Below, one piece after another: positions 28,701 through 38,000 of a DNA stretch of 64,000 nt. Origin of the DNA: Blastococcus sp. HT6-4 (GTDB lineage: Bacteria; Actinomycetota; Actinomycetes; Mycobacteriales; Geodermatophilaceae); NCBI RefSeq assembly GCF_039679125.1, contig NZ_CP155551.1:3162001-3226000 (forward strand), in the 5' to 3' direction. A program made the position numbers and the translations under genes. Position 1 is the stretch's first letter, and the number at the start of each line of letters is the position of its first letter. The notes below the pieces were generated by a model that saw only the letters and a list, made by a program, of their open reading frames with translations, had not been told where the DNA came from and searched no databases.

Positions 28701-30395
28701 TACCGCACCCTGGCCGCCGCCCGGCCTGACGCCTTCACCCCCGACCTGGCCACCTCGCTGAACAACCTGTCGAACGAGCTCGGCGGCCTGGGCCGGCGCG
28801 AGGACGCCCTGGCCGCCATCGAGGAGGCCGTCGGCCTGCGCCGCACGCTGGCCGCCGCCCGGCCTGACGCCTTCACCCCCGACCTGGCCATGTCGCTGAA
28901 CAACCTGTCGAATCGGCTGGCCGGCCTGGGCCGCCGCGAAGACGCCCTGACCGCCATCGAGGAGGCCACCGGCCTGCGCCGCACGCTGGCCGCCGCCCGG
29001 CCTGACGCCTTCACCCCCGACCTGGCCACCTCGCTGAACAACCTGTCGACCGCGCTGGCCAACCTGGGCCGCCGCGAAGACGCCCTGACCGCCATCGAGG
29101 AGGCCACCGGCCTGCGCCGCACGCTGGCCACCGCCCACCCCGACGCCTTCACCCCCGCCCTCGCCGGCTCGCTGAACAACCTGTCGAATCGGCTGGCCGA
29201 CCTGGGCCGCCGCGAAGACGCCCTGACCGCCATCGAGGAGGCCACCGGCCTGCGCCGCACCCTGGCCGCCGCCCACCCCGACGCCTTCACCCCCGCCCTC
29301 GCCGGCTCGCTGAACAACCTGTCGAATCGGCTGGCCGACCTGGGCCGGCGCGAAGACGCCCTGACCGCCATCGAGGAGGCCACCGGCCTGCGCCGCACCC
29401 TGGCCACCGCCCACCCCGACGCCTTCACCCCCGCCCTCGCCGGCTCGCTGAACAACCTGTCGATCCGGCTGGCCAACCTGGGCCGCCGCGAAGACGCCCT
29501 GACCGCCATCGAGGAGGCCACCGGCCTGCGCCGCACGCTGGCCGCCGCCCGCCCCGACGCCTTCACCCCCGCCCTCGCCGGCTCGCTGAACAACCTGTCG
29601 ACCGCACTGGGCGACCTGGGCCGCCGCGAGGACGCCCTGACCGCCATCGAGGAGGCCACCGGCCTGCGCCGCACGCTGGCCGCCGCCCACCCCGACGCCT
29701 TCACCCCCGACCTGGCCATGTCGCTGAACAACCTGTCGATCCGGCTGGCCGACCTGGGCCGCCGCGAGGACGCCCTGACCGCCATCGAGGAGGCCGTCGG
29801 CCTCTACCGCACGCTGGCCGCTGCCCGGCCTGACGCCTTCACCCCCGCCCTCGCCGGCTCGCTGAACAACCTGTCGACCGCACTGGGCGAGCTGGGCGAG
29901 CTGGGCCGGCGCGAGGACGCCCTGACCGCCATCGAGGAGGCCACCGGCCTCTACCGCACCCTGGCCACCGCCCACCCCGACGCCTTCACCCCCGACCTGG
30001 CCACCTCGCTGAACAACCTGTCGACCGCACTGGGCGACCTGGGCCGGCGCGAGGACGCCCTCACCGCCATCGAGCAGGCCGTCGGCCTCTACCGCACGCT
30101 GGCCGCCGCCCGCCCCGACGCCTTCACCCCCGACCTCGCCACCTCGCTGACCAACCAGTCGAACCAGCTCGACAGCCTCGGCCGCCGCGAGGACGCCCTG
30201 GCCGCCATCGACGAGGCCACCGGCCTCTACCGGGCGCTGTACAACTGTCATCCCGATCTGTACCGCCACGCCCTCGTGAATGCCCTCGCCAACCTGGCGA
30301 CCGCCCTGCGGACGCTGGGCAGCGAGGCGGAGGCTGCGCACGTCGAGCGAGAGCGTGCAGCACTGGAAGACGGAGCGCCCAAGCGCGCCGAGTAG
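25788..30395 (+). CDS. Trypsin-like protease / STAND NTPase / TPR conflict protein (system C)
   Basis: 1535 residues from GTG 25788 after GGAGG. The triad candidates are His37 (LTAAHVV), Asp in DADVAVLRL and Ser175 (AGMSGAGLF). Walker A is GAGGAGKT and Walker B TLLVVDDADL. The C-terminal half is 17 TPR units of 46 residues, one containing an in-frame 9-bp duplication (GELGELG near 29888). The last ~55 residues (YNCHPDLYRHALVNALANLA to the end) are almost identical to the end of system A although their proteases differ, suggesting recombination between systems. It ends at site 4. Confidence 0.86.
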   Translation: MDVARVVELYAPDRTGSSGTVGSGYRLSEQLVLTAAHVVADLPAAAPGSPVPDNVDAPGVCQARPLGTADWAPAVVAWRGPDADVAVLRLADSAPPLPPASPNPRWGRIQSTEPIAVDAVGFPWAQERTDRIRDTEHLHGFLTPGTTVRAGQLAVTVLSAAPTECRGGSPWAGMSGAGLFAGPFLVGVVFVDPARFGTDRVAAAPIGPLLADPDLAGLLGAPTAPVTAVGPRLRLAVTADTSVAIAPPYQRAPARLGRRQPAGLLLPEYGIVPFLGREAELQTLQDWCLGGDRAALRLILGAGGAGKTRLAAETCLRMAGRGWQAGLADPDAPGGDPVLAFDRPTLLVVDDADLKVDRLVELIGHLYHWPPDAPPVRLLLLARHTTGWWDTLTRLTQDRADDLADDLLTLHNGELHPGERAAHHAAAIAAFAPYGPQPPAAIGPPPDLRNVAFGNPLLVQMRALLTVAGADVPTTGAALREKILQGVLDQERNGWARSFPRHVRLSSDATPQQTVTTATLLAPPDQPATTTLLTLVDDLADADAVDRRSVANWLHERYPGTEPPWAAPLRPDLLTEQLLATCDGLTGLVLTGYQWITDGGAVGGAQVEQLLTELTRAASRDRVRQTLDRLLADRLPDLLDGAVADPAGRLPDLLDRALAACPQPRIATALMDRLPEQSTGLAGLAATLSAQAVDSHRQLVASDPDTFTPDLATSLNNLSVRLVELGRREDALTAIEEATGLYRTLATAHPDAFTPALAGSLNNLSTALANLGRREDALTAVEEATGLYRTLATAHPDAFTPALAMSLNNLSIRLADLGRREDALTAIDEATGLRRTLATAHPDAFTPALAGSLNNLSTALGDLGRREDALTVIEEATGLYRTLAAARPDAFTPALAGSLNNLSVRLADLGRREDALTAIEEATGLYRTLAAARPDAFTPALAGSLNSLSTALGELGRREDALTAIEEATGLYRTLAAARPDAFTPDLATSLNNLSNELGGLGRREDALAAIEEAVGLRRTLAAARPDAFTPDLAMSLNNLSNRLAGLGRREDALTAIEEATGLRRTLAAARPDAFTPDLATSLNNLSTALANLGRREDALTAIEEATGLRRTLATAHPDAFTPALAGSLNNLSNRLADLGRREDALTAIEEATGLRRTLAAAHPDAFTPALAGSLNNLSNRLADLGRREDALTAIEEATGLRRTLATAHPDAFTPALAGSLNNLSIRLANLGRREDALTAIEEATGLRRTLAAARPDAFTPALAGSLNNLSTALGDLGRREDALTAIEEATGLRRTLAAAHPDAFTPDLAMSLNNLSIRLADLGRREDALTAIEEAVGLYRTLAAARPDAFTPALAGSLNNLSTALGELGELGRREDALTAIEEATGLYRTLATAHPDAFTPDLATSLNNLSTALGDLGRREDALTAIEQAVGLYRTLAAARPDAFTPDLATSLTNQSNQLDSLGRREDALAAIDEATGLYRALYNCHPDLYRHALVNALANLATALRTLGSEAEAAHVERERAALEDGAPKRAE
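27952..30236 (+). repeat. 17 x 138-bp TPR-coding repeats of system C
   Basis: The longest tandem array in the window: 17 units of 138 bp, many differing by only a few bases. One unit is 147 bp because of a 9-bp internal duplication. The high identity implies recent expansion or gene conversion. Confidence 0.95.
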
Positions 30396-30442
30396 GGGAC
30401 CTACGGAACTCGCGCGCCTCGTCGTGAGATCGGTAGGTCCCC
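30396..30442 (+). other. Attachment-like site 4
   Basis: GGGACCTACGGAACTCGCGC, GCCTCGTCGTGAGATCGGTA, GGTCCCC. The arms GGGACCTAC/GTAGGTCCC pair perfectly. It directly follows the stop codon of system C. Confidence 0.8.
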
Positions 30443-30514
30443 TGCCCGGGTCGAGTGGCGAGAGGATGTCCGCTCGGGTTTCCGGTGGGTGAGGGTTGTG
30501 TCAGGGTTCGGCGT

Positions 30515-30826
30515 ATGGGGGATACGGACGGTCGGGTGCCGATCGCTGAGTTCGTGGCGGGGCTGCGCGCCGAGCTGAAGGAGGCTCAGGCCACCCGGGA
30601 TCCGGGGTTGCAGTTCGCGGTCGGGCCGGTGCAGGTGGAGTTCACCGTTGTCACCGGCCGGGAGGGCGGGCCGGAGGGCAAGGTGCGGTTCTGGGTGGTC
30701 GAGGCGGGCGGGTCGGCCAAGTGGTCGACGGCCGAGACCCAGAAGGTCGTCTTGTCTCTGACCCCGGTCGACAAGCACGGTGACCCCACGTTCATCAGCG
30801 ACCAGGTGTCTGGGCCGCCTCCCTGA
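30515..30826 (+). CDS. Trypco2-domain protein, system D
   Basis: 103 residues from ATG 30515 (MGDTDGRVPIAEFVAGLRAE); longer upstream starts would run through the shared leader and are unlikely. The sequence (EAQATRDPGLQFAVGPVQVE, VVEAGGSAKWSTAETQKVVL) is nearly identical to the copies of systems B and C. The protease-NTPase gene begins 38 bp later. Confidence 0.85.
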   Translation: MGDTDGRVPIAEFVAGLRAELKEAQATRDPGLQFAVGPVQVEFTVVTGREGGPEGKVRFWVVEAGGSAKWSTAETQKVVLSLTPVDKHGDPTFISDQVSGPPP

Positions 30827-30864
30827 CCGCTGTCTGACGGTGGGTCGGGCGCGGAGAACCGGAG

Positions 30865-33800
30865 GTGGGCGTGGACCTCGCACGGGTGGTCGAGCTCTAC
30901 ACCCCCGGTGGGGACCGAGACGGCGGGCGAGTGGGGTCGGGCTACCGGCTGACCGAGCAACTGGTGCTCACCGCCGCGCACGTGGTCACCGGGCTGCCGA
31001 CTGCCGCGCCGGGGTCGCCGGTGCCCGACAGCGTGGACGCGCCCGGGGTATGCCAGGCCCGTCCCCTCGGGACGACGGACTGGGCCCCGTTCGTGGTGGT
31101 CTGGCGCAACGCCGGCGCCGACGTCGCAGTGCTTCGGCTGGGCGATGGCGCACCGCCGCCGCCAACGGGGAGCCCTAACCCACGTTGGGGCCGCATTCAG
31201 GGCACCGAGCCGATCGCGGTCGACGCGGTCGGCTTCCCCTGGGCGCAGGAACGTACCGACCGGAGGCGGGACACCGAGCACCTGCACGGCTTCCTGGCCC
31301 CCGCCACCACCAGCAGGACCGGGCAGCTGGCGATCACGGTGCTCACCTCCCCACCAGGTGACCGGACGAGCGGCTCGCCGTGGGCGGGCATGTCGGGTGC
31401 CGCCCTCTTCGCCGGGCCCTTCTTGATCGGCGTCGTGGTCGTCGACCCGGCACGGTTCGGCACCGCCCGTGTGGTCTCCACCCCTGTCGCCCCACTGTTG
31501 GCCGACCCCGACCTAGCCGGGCTCCTGGGTGGTTCCGCCGACACCGTCACGCAAGTCGGGCCGCGACTGCGGCTAGCCATCACCGCCGGCACCTCAGTGG
31601 CAGTGGCCCCGCCCTACCGGGCGGCCTCGGGCCGGCTGGGCCGGGAACCATCCCGGCTGCTGCTGCCCGAGCACGGCATCGTCCCCTTCCTCGGCCGCGG
31701 AACCGAACTACAGACGTTGCAGGACTGGTGCCTGGGCGGCGGTGGGGCCGGGCTGCGGCTGCTGCTCGGCGCCGGCGGCGCGGGCAAGACCCGGCTCGCA
31801 GCGGAGGTCTGCCTGCGGATGGCCGGGCACGGCTGGCAAACCGGCCTGGCCGACCCCGACGCCCCCGGCGGGGACCCCGTGCTGGCCTTCGACCGGCCCA
31901 CCCTGCTCGCCATCGACGACGCCGAGTTGCACGTCGACCTGCTCGCCGGACTGGTGCACACCCTGGGCTACTGGCCACCCGACGCGCCGCCGATACGGCT
32001 GCTGCTGCTCACCCGCCACACCACCGGCTGGTGGCACACCCTCAACCAGCGCACCGACCAGCTCGCTGCCGAACTGGCCGACCCCCCGCTCACCCTGCAC
32101 ACCGGCGACCTCGCCTCGGGCGACCGGCCCGCCCACCACGCCGCGGCCCGCGCCGCGTTCACCCACCACCTGCCGCCGGCCACCGGACCTGCGACTCCGA
32201 ACAGCGACCAGGTGCCCGACCTGGCCGACGATGCCTTCGCCAACCCGCTGCTGATACACATGCACGCGCTACTCGCCGCCAGCGGCGTTTCCGCGCCCAC
32301 CAGCGGCAGCGCCGTGCGCGAACGGCTGGTGAACGCAGTCCTCGATCGCGAACGTCGCCGTTGGGCCGACACCTTCCCCGCCACGGTGACAACCAGCAGC
32401 CCCGCCACCCACCAACAAGCCGTCGCCACCGCCACCCTGCTCGCCCCCACCGACCAACCCGCCACCGCAGCCCTGCTCACCGTCATCGACGACTTCGCCG
32501 ACGCCGCCGCCGCCACACGCGGCGCCGTCGCCGACTGGCTGCGGCAGCGCTACCCCGGCGCCCAGCCGCCCTGGGTCGCCCCGCTGCGCCCGGACCTGCT
32601 CACGGAACAACTCCTGGCCAGCTGCCCCGACCTGACCGGCCTGGTGCTCACCGGCCACGCCCGGCTCACCAACCACCACGACTCTCCGGCGGGCATCCAA
32701 GTTGAGCAGCTACTCGCCGAACTGGTCCGCGCCGCCGGCCGCCACCCGGTGCGTACCGCCCTGGACCGGCTGCTGGCCGCCCGGCTGCCCGAACTCTTCG
32801 ACGCTGCACTCGCCGCCCCCACCGGCCCGCTGCCCGACCTGCTCGATACTGCGCTGGCCATCTGCCCGCAGCGATCGGCGGCCGTGGCAGTGCTCAACCG
32901 GTTGCCCGAGCACAGCACCGGACTGGCCCCCCTGGCCGCCACCCTCACCGCCCAAGCCGTCGCCCACCACCGCCAGCTTGTCGCGACCAATCCTGACGCG
33001 CACACCCCCGACCTCGCCGGCGCGCTGAACAACCTGTCGAACCGGCTGGCCGACCTCGGCCGCCGCGAGGACGCCCTAGCCGCCATCGACGAGGCGGTCA
33101 CCCTGCGCCGAGCGCTGGCCGCCGCCCGCCCCGACGCCTTCACCCCCGACCTCGCCATGGCGCTGAACAACCTGTCGCTCCGGCTGGGCGACCTCGGCCG
33201 CCACGAGGACGCCCTGACCGCCATCGACGAAGCGGTCACCCTGCGCCGAGCGCTGGCCGCCGCCCGCCCCGACGCCTTCACCCCCGCCCTCGCCACCTCG
33301 CTGAACAACCTGTCGAACCGGCTGGCCAATCTCGGCCGCCGCGAAGACGCCCTGACCGCCATCGACGAAGCGGTCACCCTGCGCCGAGCGCTGGCCGCCG
33401 CCCGCCCCGACGCCTTCACCCCCGCCCTCGCCACCTCGCTGAACAACCTGTCGGGCCGGCTGGCCGACCTCGGCCGCCGCGAGGACGCCCTGACCGCCAT
33501 CGACGAGGCGGTCACCCTGCGCCGGGCGCTGACTGCCGCCCGCCCCGACGCCTTCACCCCCGACCTCGCCGGCGCGCTGAACAACCTGTCGAACCGGCTG
33601 GCCAATCTCGGCCGCCACGAGGACGCCCTCGCCGCCATCGACGAGGCCGTCGCCGCCTACCGGGCGCTGGCCGCCGCCCGCCCCGACGCCTTCACCCCCG
33701 ACCTGGCCACCGCGCTGAACAACCTGTCGAACCGGCTGGGCGACCTCGGCCGCCACGAGGACGCCCTCGCCGCCATCGACGAGGCCGTCGCCGCCTACCG

Positions 33801-34769
33801 GGCGCTGGCCGCCGCCCGCCCCGACGCCTTCACCCCGACCTCGCCACCGCGCTGAACAACCTGTCGAACGCGCTGGGCGACCTCGGCCGCCACGAGGACG
33901 CCCTCGCCGCCATCGACGAGGCGGTCACCCTGCGCCGGGCGCTGGCTGCCGCCCGCCCCGACGCCTTCACCCCCGACCTCGCCACCTCGCTGAACAACCT
34001 GTCGAACCGGCTGGCCAATCTCGGCCGCCACGAGGACGCCCTCGCCGCCATCGACGAGGCCGTCGCCGCCTACCGGGCGCTGGCCGCCGCCCGCCCCGAC
34101 GCCTTCACCCCCGACCTGGCCACCGCGCTGAACAACCTGTCGAACCGGCTGGGCGACCTCGGCCGCCACGAGGACGCCCTCGCCGCCATCGACGAGGCCG
34201 TCGCCGCCTACCGGGCGCTGGCCGCCGCCCGCCCCGACGCCTTCACCCCCGCCCTGGCCACCGCGCTGAACAACCTGTCGAACGCGCTGGCCGATCTCGG
34301 CCGCCACGAGGACGCCCTCGCCGCCATCGACGAGGCCGTCGCCGCCTACCGGGCGCTGGCCGCCGCCCGCCCCGACGCCTTCACCCCCGACCTCGCCGGC
34401 GCGCTGAACAACCTGTCGAACGCGCTGGCCGATCTCGGCCGCCACGAGGACGCCCTGACCGCCATCGACGAGGCCGTCACCCTGCGCCGGGCGCTGGCTG
34501 CCGCCCGCCCCGACGCCTTCACCCCCGACCTCGCCACCTCGCTGAACAACCTGTCGCTCCGGCTGGGCGACCTCGGCCGCCGCGAAGACGCCCTCGCCGC
34601 CATCGACGAGGCCACCGACCTCTACCGGCAACTATCGAGCAGCTATCCGGACCGGTACCGGGACGCGCTGGCGTTCGCCCTCCGCAACCTCGCGATCGGC
34701 CTTCGGAAGCTGGACCGCGACGCGGAAGCCGAGCTGGTCGAGCGCGAGGCCGAAGAGCTGGCCGGCTGA
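30865..34769 (+). pseudogene. Trypsin-like protease / STAND NTPase / TPR gene with a C-tract frameshift (system D)
   Basis: The first frame (996 residues, stop at 33855) contains an intact trypsin-like domain (His39, Asp in GADVAVLRL, Ser177 in AGMSGAALF), NTPase (Walker A GAGGAGKT, Walker B LLAIDDAEL) and six TPR units. At 33833-33836 the usual CACCCCCG of the repeat is CACCCCG: one C is missing, giving a stop after FTPTSPPR. Past this point another frame continues with six more TPR units and the normal C-terminus (ELVEREAEELAG) to 34769. Intact, it would be about 1300 residues. The truncated form may still work; a sequencing error or phase-variable tract is possible. Confidence 0.82.
33052..34620 (+). 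repeat. 12 x 138-bp TPR-coding repeats of system D
   Basis: Twelve 46-codon units (six on each side of the frameshift) of the type LGRHEDALAAIDEAV, alternating between VTLRRAL and VAAYRAL versions. The frame break lies in the C-tract of the DAFTPDL segment of one unit. Confidence 0.93.
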
Positions 34770-34789
34770 AGGACGGAGCTTGCCGGTGA

Positions 34790-34836
34790 GGGACCTACGG
34801 AAGTCAGGCGCCTCGTCGTGAGAACGGTAGGTCCCC
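34790..34836 (+). other. Attachment-like site 5
   Basis: GGGACCTACGGAAGTCAGGC, GCCTCGTCGTGAGAACGGTA, GGTCCCC, 20 bp after the end of system D. The arms GGGACCTAC and GTAGGTCCC pair; the core has AAGTCAG instead of AACTCGY. Confidence 0.78.
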
Positions 34837-35021
34837 CAGGACAAGGCCGGGCCGTAGCGACCGCACTGTCGGGTCGGCGTCTCATGGTTCCGCGAGGCTG
34901 GAGTGGCGCGCCGGACCGCGCGGCGTACCTCCCTTATGCGGGAGGGTCGGGTCTCCTACTGTGGGCGGACGCTCGGACCCCCTGCGAGGCCGCGCGTGAG
35001 CCTGGCCTGGGGGAGGTCGTG

Positions 35022-38000
35022 ATGGCGAGGTTGGTGCTTGAGCCGGTCGAGGTTGACGGCGCCGGTCGGTGGCGGTGGCTGTTGCGTACCGAGGACGGTG
35101 AGCCGCTGGCCTCCCATCAGGTTGTTGTGCCGGAGGGCGACTACGAGTACGGCGGATTCGTCGATCTGTACCGGTGGCTGCGGTGGGAGGCCGACCCGGA
35201 CCGGCGAGTCGTTTCGGAGGCGGAGCTGACCGCCCGGGTGGGCGCGTGGATGGGTGAGCATCTGCTGGGGCCGGAGGTGATGGCGGCGCTGCTGGACGAG
35301 GCGCCGGTGACCGTCCGCGTGCTGGTGCCCGAGCCGCTGGGTTTCTTGCCCTACCGGCCGTGGGAGATCGCCGCCTGGCAGCAGGCGATGCTGGGTCGGG
35401 AGCAGGTGGGGTTCGTCTTCGACCTGCCCGACACCCGCCGGCCCCCCCGCACCGCCCTGAACGACAAAGATGCGCGACCTGTGCGGGTGCTGGCGTTGTT
35501 CAGCCTGCCCACCGGCGGCACGCCGTTGGGCCTGCGTCGGGAACGCCACGCCCTGCAGGAACTCGTGCGCCAGCTCGGGCAGGGGCAGTCGGCGCGGGCG
35601 GTGCAGCTGCGGGTGCTGCAGTACGGCGTCACCCGCGACGCGCTGACCGCCGCCGTGGACGACGCCGACGGCTGGGACGTGCTGCACGTCTCCGGGCACG
35701 GCGGCGCCGGGGTGCTGGTCCTCGAACGGGAGGACGGCTCGTCCGACCCGCTCGAGTCCGGTGAACTGGTCGAGCTGCTGTATCCAATGCGCCGCCGGCT
35801 GCGGCTGGCGGTGCTCTCGGCGTGTGAGTCCGGCGCGGCCACCGCCGCGGAGATGCTGCGCCTGCTCAACCAGACCCGGCCGGCCGAGCAGCTGGCGCAG
35901 CAGGCCGATCAGGAAGCCAGCGGCGATGCTGCCGATGCGGGCTGGCCCGGACTGGGCCGGGCCCTGGTCCAGCGGCTGGGCTGTGCGGTGCTGGCGATGC
36001 GCTATCCGGTGATCGACGACTTCGCCATAACCCTCACCGGACACTTCTACCGTGGGCTGTTCCAGCACGAGCAGAGCGTGGACGTGGCGCTGGCCCGGGC
36101 GCTGCCCCGCGCCGCACCTGGCCTTCCCTCGCTGGGGGCCCCCGCGGTGTCGCTGGCCACCCCGGCGCTGCTCGGCCCGGCCACCGGCCTGACGCTGCAG
36201 CCCCCGCCCGGCAGTGCGGAGCAGATCAGCCTGGTCATGGCGGGCTTTCCGGACGAGCCGGAGCGGTTCGTCGGCCGCACCGCCATCCTCACCCAGGCCC
36301 GGCACGCCTTGCTGGCCGGCTCCGGTCGGGCGGGGGTGCTGCTGCACGGTATGGCCGGCGCCGGCAAGACCACCGCCGCCCTGGAACTGGCCTATCAGAC
36401 TGCCGCCACCTTCACCGCCGCTGCCTGGTGGAGCGCGAAGGACACGCAGTGGCAGGCAGCGCTGGCCGACCTCGCCGGAGAGCTGGAGAGGCAGCTGAAC
36501 CCGGCGCTCAACCCCGATGGGCTGCCGAACGTGCCACACGTCCAGCTGGTGGGCAACACCGCCACCGACACCCGGCTGGATGCCTACCTGCCGCGGCTGA
36601 CCGAGCTGATCAAGCAGGCCCGGCTGCTGATCGTGCTGGACAACCTGGAGACCCTGCTCACCGCCCAGGGCAGCTGGCTCGACCCGCGCTTCGGCCGGCT
36701 CGTGACCGCGCTGACCGGGCATCGCGGCGCGTCCCGGGTGGTGCTGACCAGCCGCACCATCCCCGCCGACCTCGACCGCGACCGCGTCATCGAGCGTCCC
36801 GTTCACGCGCTGGCCCGCGACGAGTCGCTGCTGCTGGCCCGCGAACTGCCCCACCTGCACGCCCTGGCCCACGACACCGAACCGGCCACCCGCACCACCG
36901 ACCCGCAGGTGGCCGCCGACCGCGCCCTGCTGGCCCGCACCCTCACCGTCGTCCAAGGCCACCCCAAGCTGCTCGAGCTCGCCGACGCCACCGCCGCCAA
37001 CCCCGGGCTGCTCAAGGAACGGGTGACCGCCGCCGAAGCCGCCGCCGCCGACCGCGGCACCCCGCTGGCCGCCTTCCTCGACACCGGCCACAGCCAGGCC
37101 GACCCCGACCAGCTACTCGACGCCCTGGAAAGCTGGACCCGCAACACCACCGCCGCACTGCCCGAGGCCGCCCGACTGCTGCTGCAACTGCTCGCGGGGG
37201 CCGAGCCCGCCGACCGCACCAGCGCCGTCCTCGACGGCAACTGGGCCGACCTGTGGCGACGGCTGAACCGCCCCGGCGACCCACCCCCCATCCCGGACAC
37301 CCTCGCCCCGCTGACCACCGCCGCCCTCATCGACCCCCAGCCGATTGGTGGGTCCGACGAACGCGACCGGCCGGTGCGCTACCACCTGCACCCCGGCGTC
37401 GCCGACACCATCCGCGCCGACACCCCCGCCGAGACCAGAACCGCCATCGACACCGAACTCGCCGCCTACTGGGGGGCGGCGTTCCGCTTTGCACTTGAGC
37501 AGGAGCCACACCAGGCGACCGGAGGGCTCGTTGTGCACGCCGCGCTCGCCGCCGCCCCCTATTTGCTCCGCCTCCACGACTGGGCAACCGCCAGCGAGCT
37601 TCTCGAATCGGCCCTGCACCGCGATGAAACCCTCGGCGCGGTCGCCGCCGCCCTGCCCCATCTTCAGACCGTCGCCGACGCCACCACCGGCACCGACCGT
37701 GAACTCATCGACCGCGGCGTCCTCGCCACTGCCGTCGCCTACTTCGACCCCCTCGAGGGCGAACGACGGATACGCGCCAACCTCGCGGAGGCCGACGACC
37801 GCGGTGAGTACAGGGTGGCATACGCGGCTGCCGGCGACCTGATCAACCTTCTGGCAGCTCGGGGACGTCTGTCCGAGGCTCTCGCGATCACCGACCAGAA
37901 GGCGGACCTGACCCACCGCGCCGGGCTCGGCCCGTGGACCCAACTGGCCGACGACGCTGGACGCCTACAGCTCCTTGTCGTGACCGGCGACGCCCAGACG

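Noticed and set aside
27795-30341. Long minus-strand open frame of 848 codons opposite system C
   Set aside because: Same antisense effect over the 138-bp repeats; no start signal or domain.
18914-34620. Regular repeats that could suggest a CRISPR array
   Set aside because: The 138-bp units are coding, uninterrupted by unique spacers, and translate to TPRs.
34818-35021. Upstream in-frame start for the CHAT-STAND gene
   Set aside because: The extra 68 codons begin within att-like site 5 and have no ribosome site, whereas ATG 35022 follows GGGGGAGG.
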